DNA from: JAICJR01 sp036555755
Lineage (GTDB): Bacteria; Actinomycetota; Thermoleophilia; Solirubrobacterales; Thermoleophilaceae
Reading direction: 5' to 3'
DNA: 5,375 bases
Assembly (NCBI GenBank): GCA_036555755.1
Contig: DATBKS010000334.1
Coordinates: 1 to 5,375, forward strand
Shown here: one piece after another, positions 5,222 to 5,375 of the stretch
How the letters are laid out: the number at the start of each line of letters is the position of its first letter
Position numbering within the stretch: the stretch's first letter is position 1
Position numbers and translations under genes: made by a program
Notes under the pieces: model-generated
Database searches by the model: none
What the model saw: only the letters and a program-made list of their open reading frames with translations
Told to the model about the DNA's origin: nothing

Positions 5222-5375
5222 CTCGCACCCTGATCGCCTTCGCTCCCGTCGCCGCGCTGCTGTCGCTCGCGCCCGGGCCGGCCACTGCGCTCGTGGTTCG
5301 CAACGCTGCGCGCGGCGGGCGGCGGCATGCGCTGTTCACCACCGTGGGCAGCTCGCTTGGCGTGTTCGCGTGGGG
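5218..5375 (+). CDS. LysE/RhtB-type translocator, N-terminal part (runs off right edge)
   Basis: The first 52 codons are visible, starting MTRTLIAFAPVAALLSLAPG. A hydrophobic first membrane helix (about 5-27) contains the PGP motif (P19-G20-P21) typical of LysE/RhtB exporters, and the family's small-residue and glycine pattern follows (RNAARGGRRHALFTTVGSSLGVFAW). Known members are inner-membrane exporters of amino acids or related small molecules, usually about 200-210 residues with five or six membrane helices, so roughly three quarters of the gene lies beyond the edge. It starts at ATG 5218, overlapping the GT4 stop as ATGA, so it is cotranscribed with and probably coupled to the glycosyltransferases. 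A role in glycan synthesis is not established; it may simply be housed in the operon. The substrate cannot be inferred. Confidence 0.85.
   Translation, partial: MTRTLIAFAPVAALLSLAPGPATALVVRNAARGGRRHALFTTVGSSLGVFAW

Noticed and set aside
1..5375. Mobile elements, CRISPR arrays, tRNA/rRNA genes, riboswitches and intrinsic terminators
   Set aside because: I saw no terminal inverted repeats, transposase motifs, spaced direct repeats, structural RNA signatures or hairpin-plus-T-tract. Coding sequence fills all but 23 bases.

Overview
The window is very GC-rich (roughly 70% by eye), with strong third-position G/C bias, GTG and CTG starts, and almost no intergenic DNA. That points to an actinobacterium. 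The deeply branching soil lineages (Thermoleophilia / Solirubrobacterales type) are my best guess, but nothing in the window proves the lineage.

The layout is a divergent glycosyltransferase locus. On the minus strand, reading leftward from base 3069, four genes are chained by 4-base overlaps: a GT2 family glycosyltransferase (2224-3069), a DUF707-like putative glycosyltransferase (1364-2227), a GT4 family glycosyltransferase (168-1367), and the N-terminal 57 codons of another GT-B type glycosyltransferase (1-171) that runs off the left edge and seems to start at CTG. On the plus strand, reading rightward from base 3093, three genes are chained the same way: a divergent GT4-like glycosyltransferase (3093-4097), a GT4 enzyme of the cysteine-cluster subfamily (4094-5221), and the N-terminus of a LysE/RhtB-type membrane exporter (5218-5375) that runs off the right edge.

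Only 23 bases (3070-3092) are outside coding sequence. This gap separates two GTG starts, neither with a Shine-Dalgarno sequence. It holds a near-palindromic AGGTTAGCCT that reads as an actinobacterial TANNNT -10 hexamer on each strand, each placed so that transcription would begin at or next to the GTG. The simplest reading is one bidirectional promoter firing two leaderless mRNAs, with all later genes expressed by translational coupling at NTGA overlaps.

Functionally, five different putative glycosyltransferases (GT2, DUF707-like and three GT-B enzymes) suggest stepwise assembly of a cell-surface or secreted glycan. No polymerase, flippase, ABC exporter, sugar-nucleotide synthesis gene, mobile element, CRISPR array, RNA gene or terminator is visible, so the product, and whether it is a polymer or a glycolipid, cannot be told from this window.
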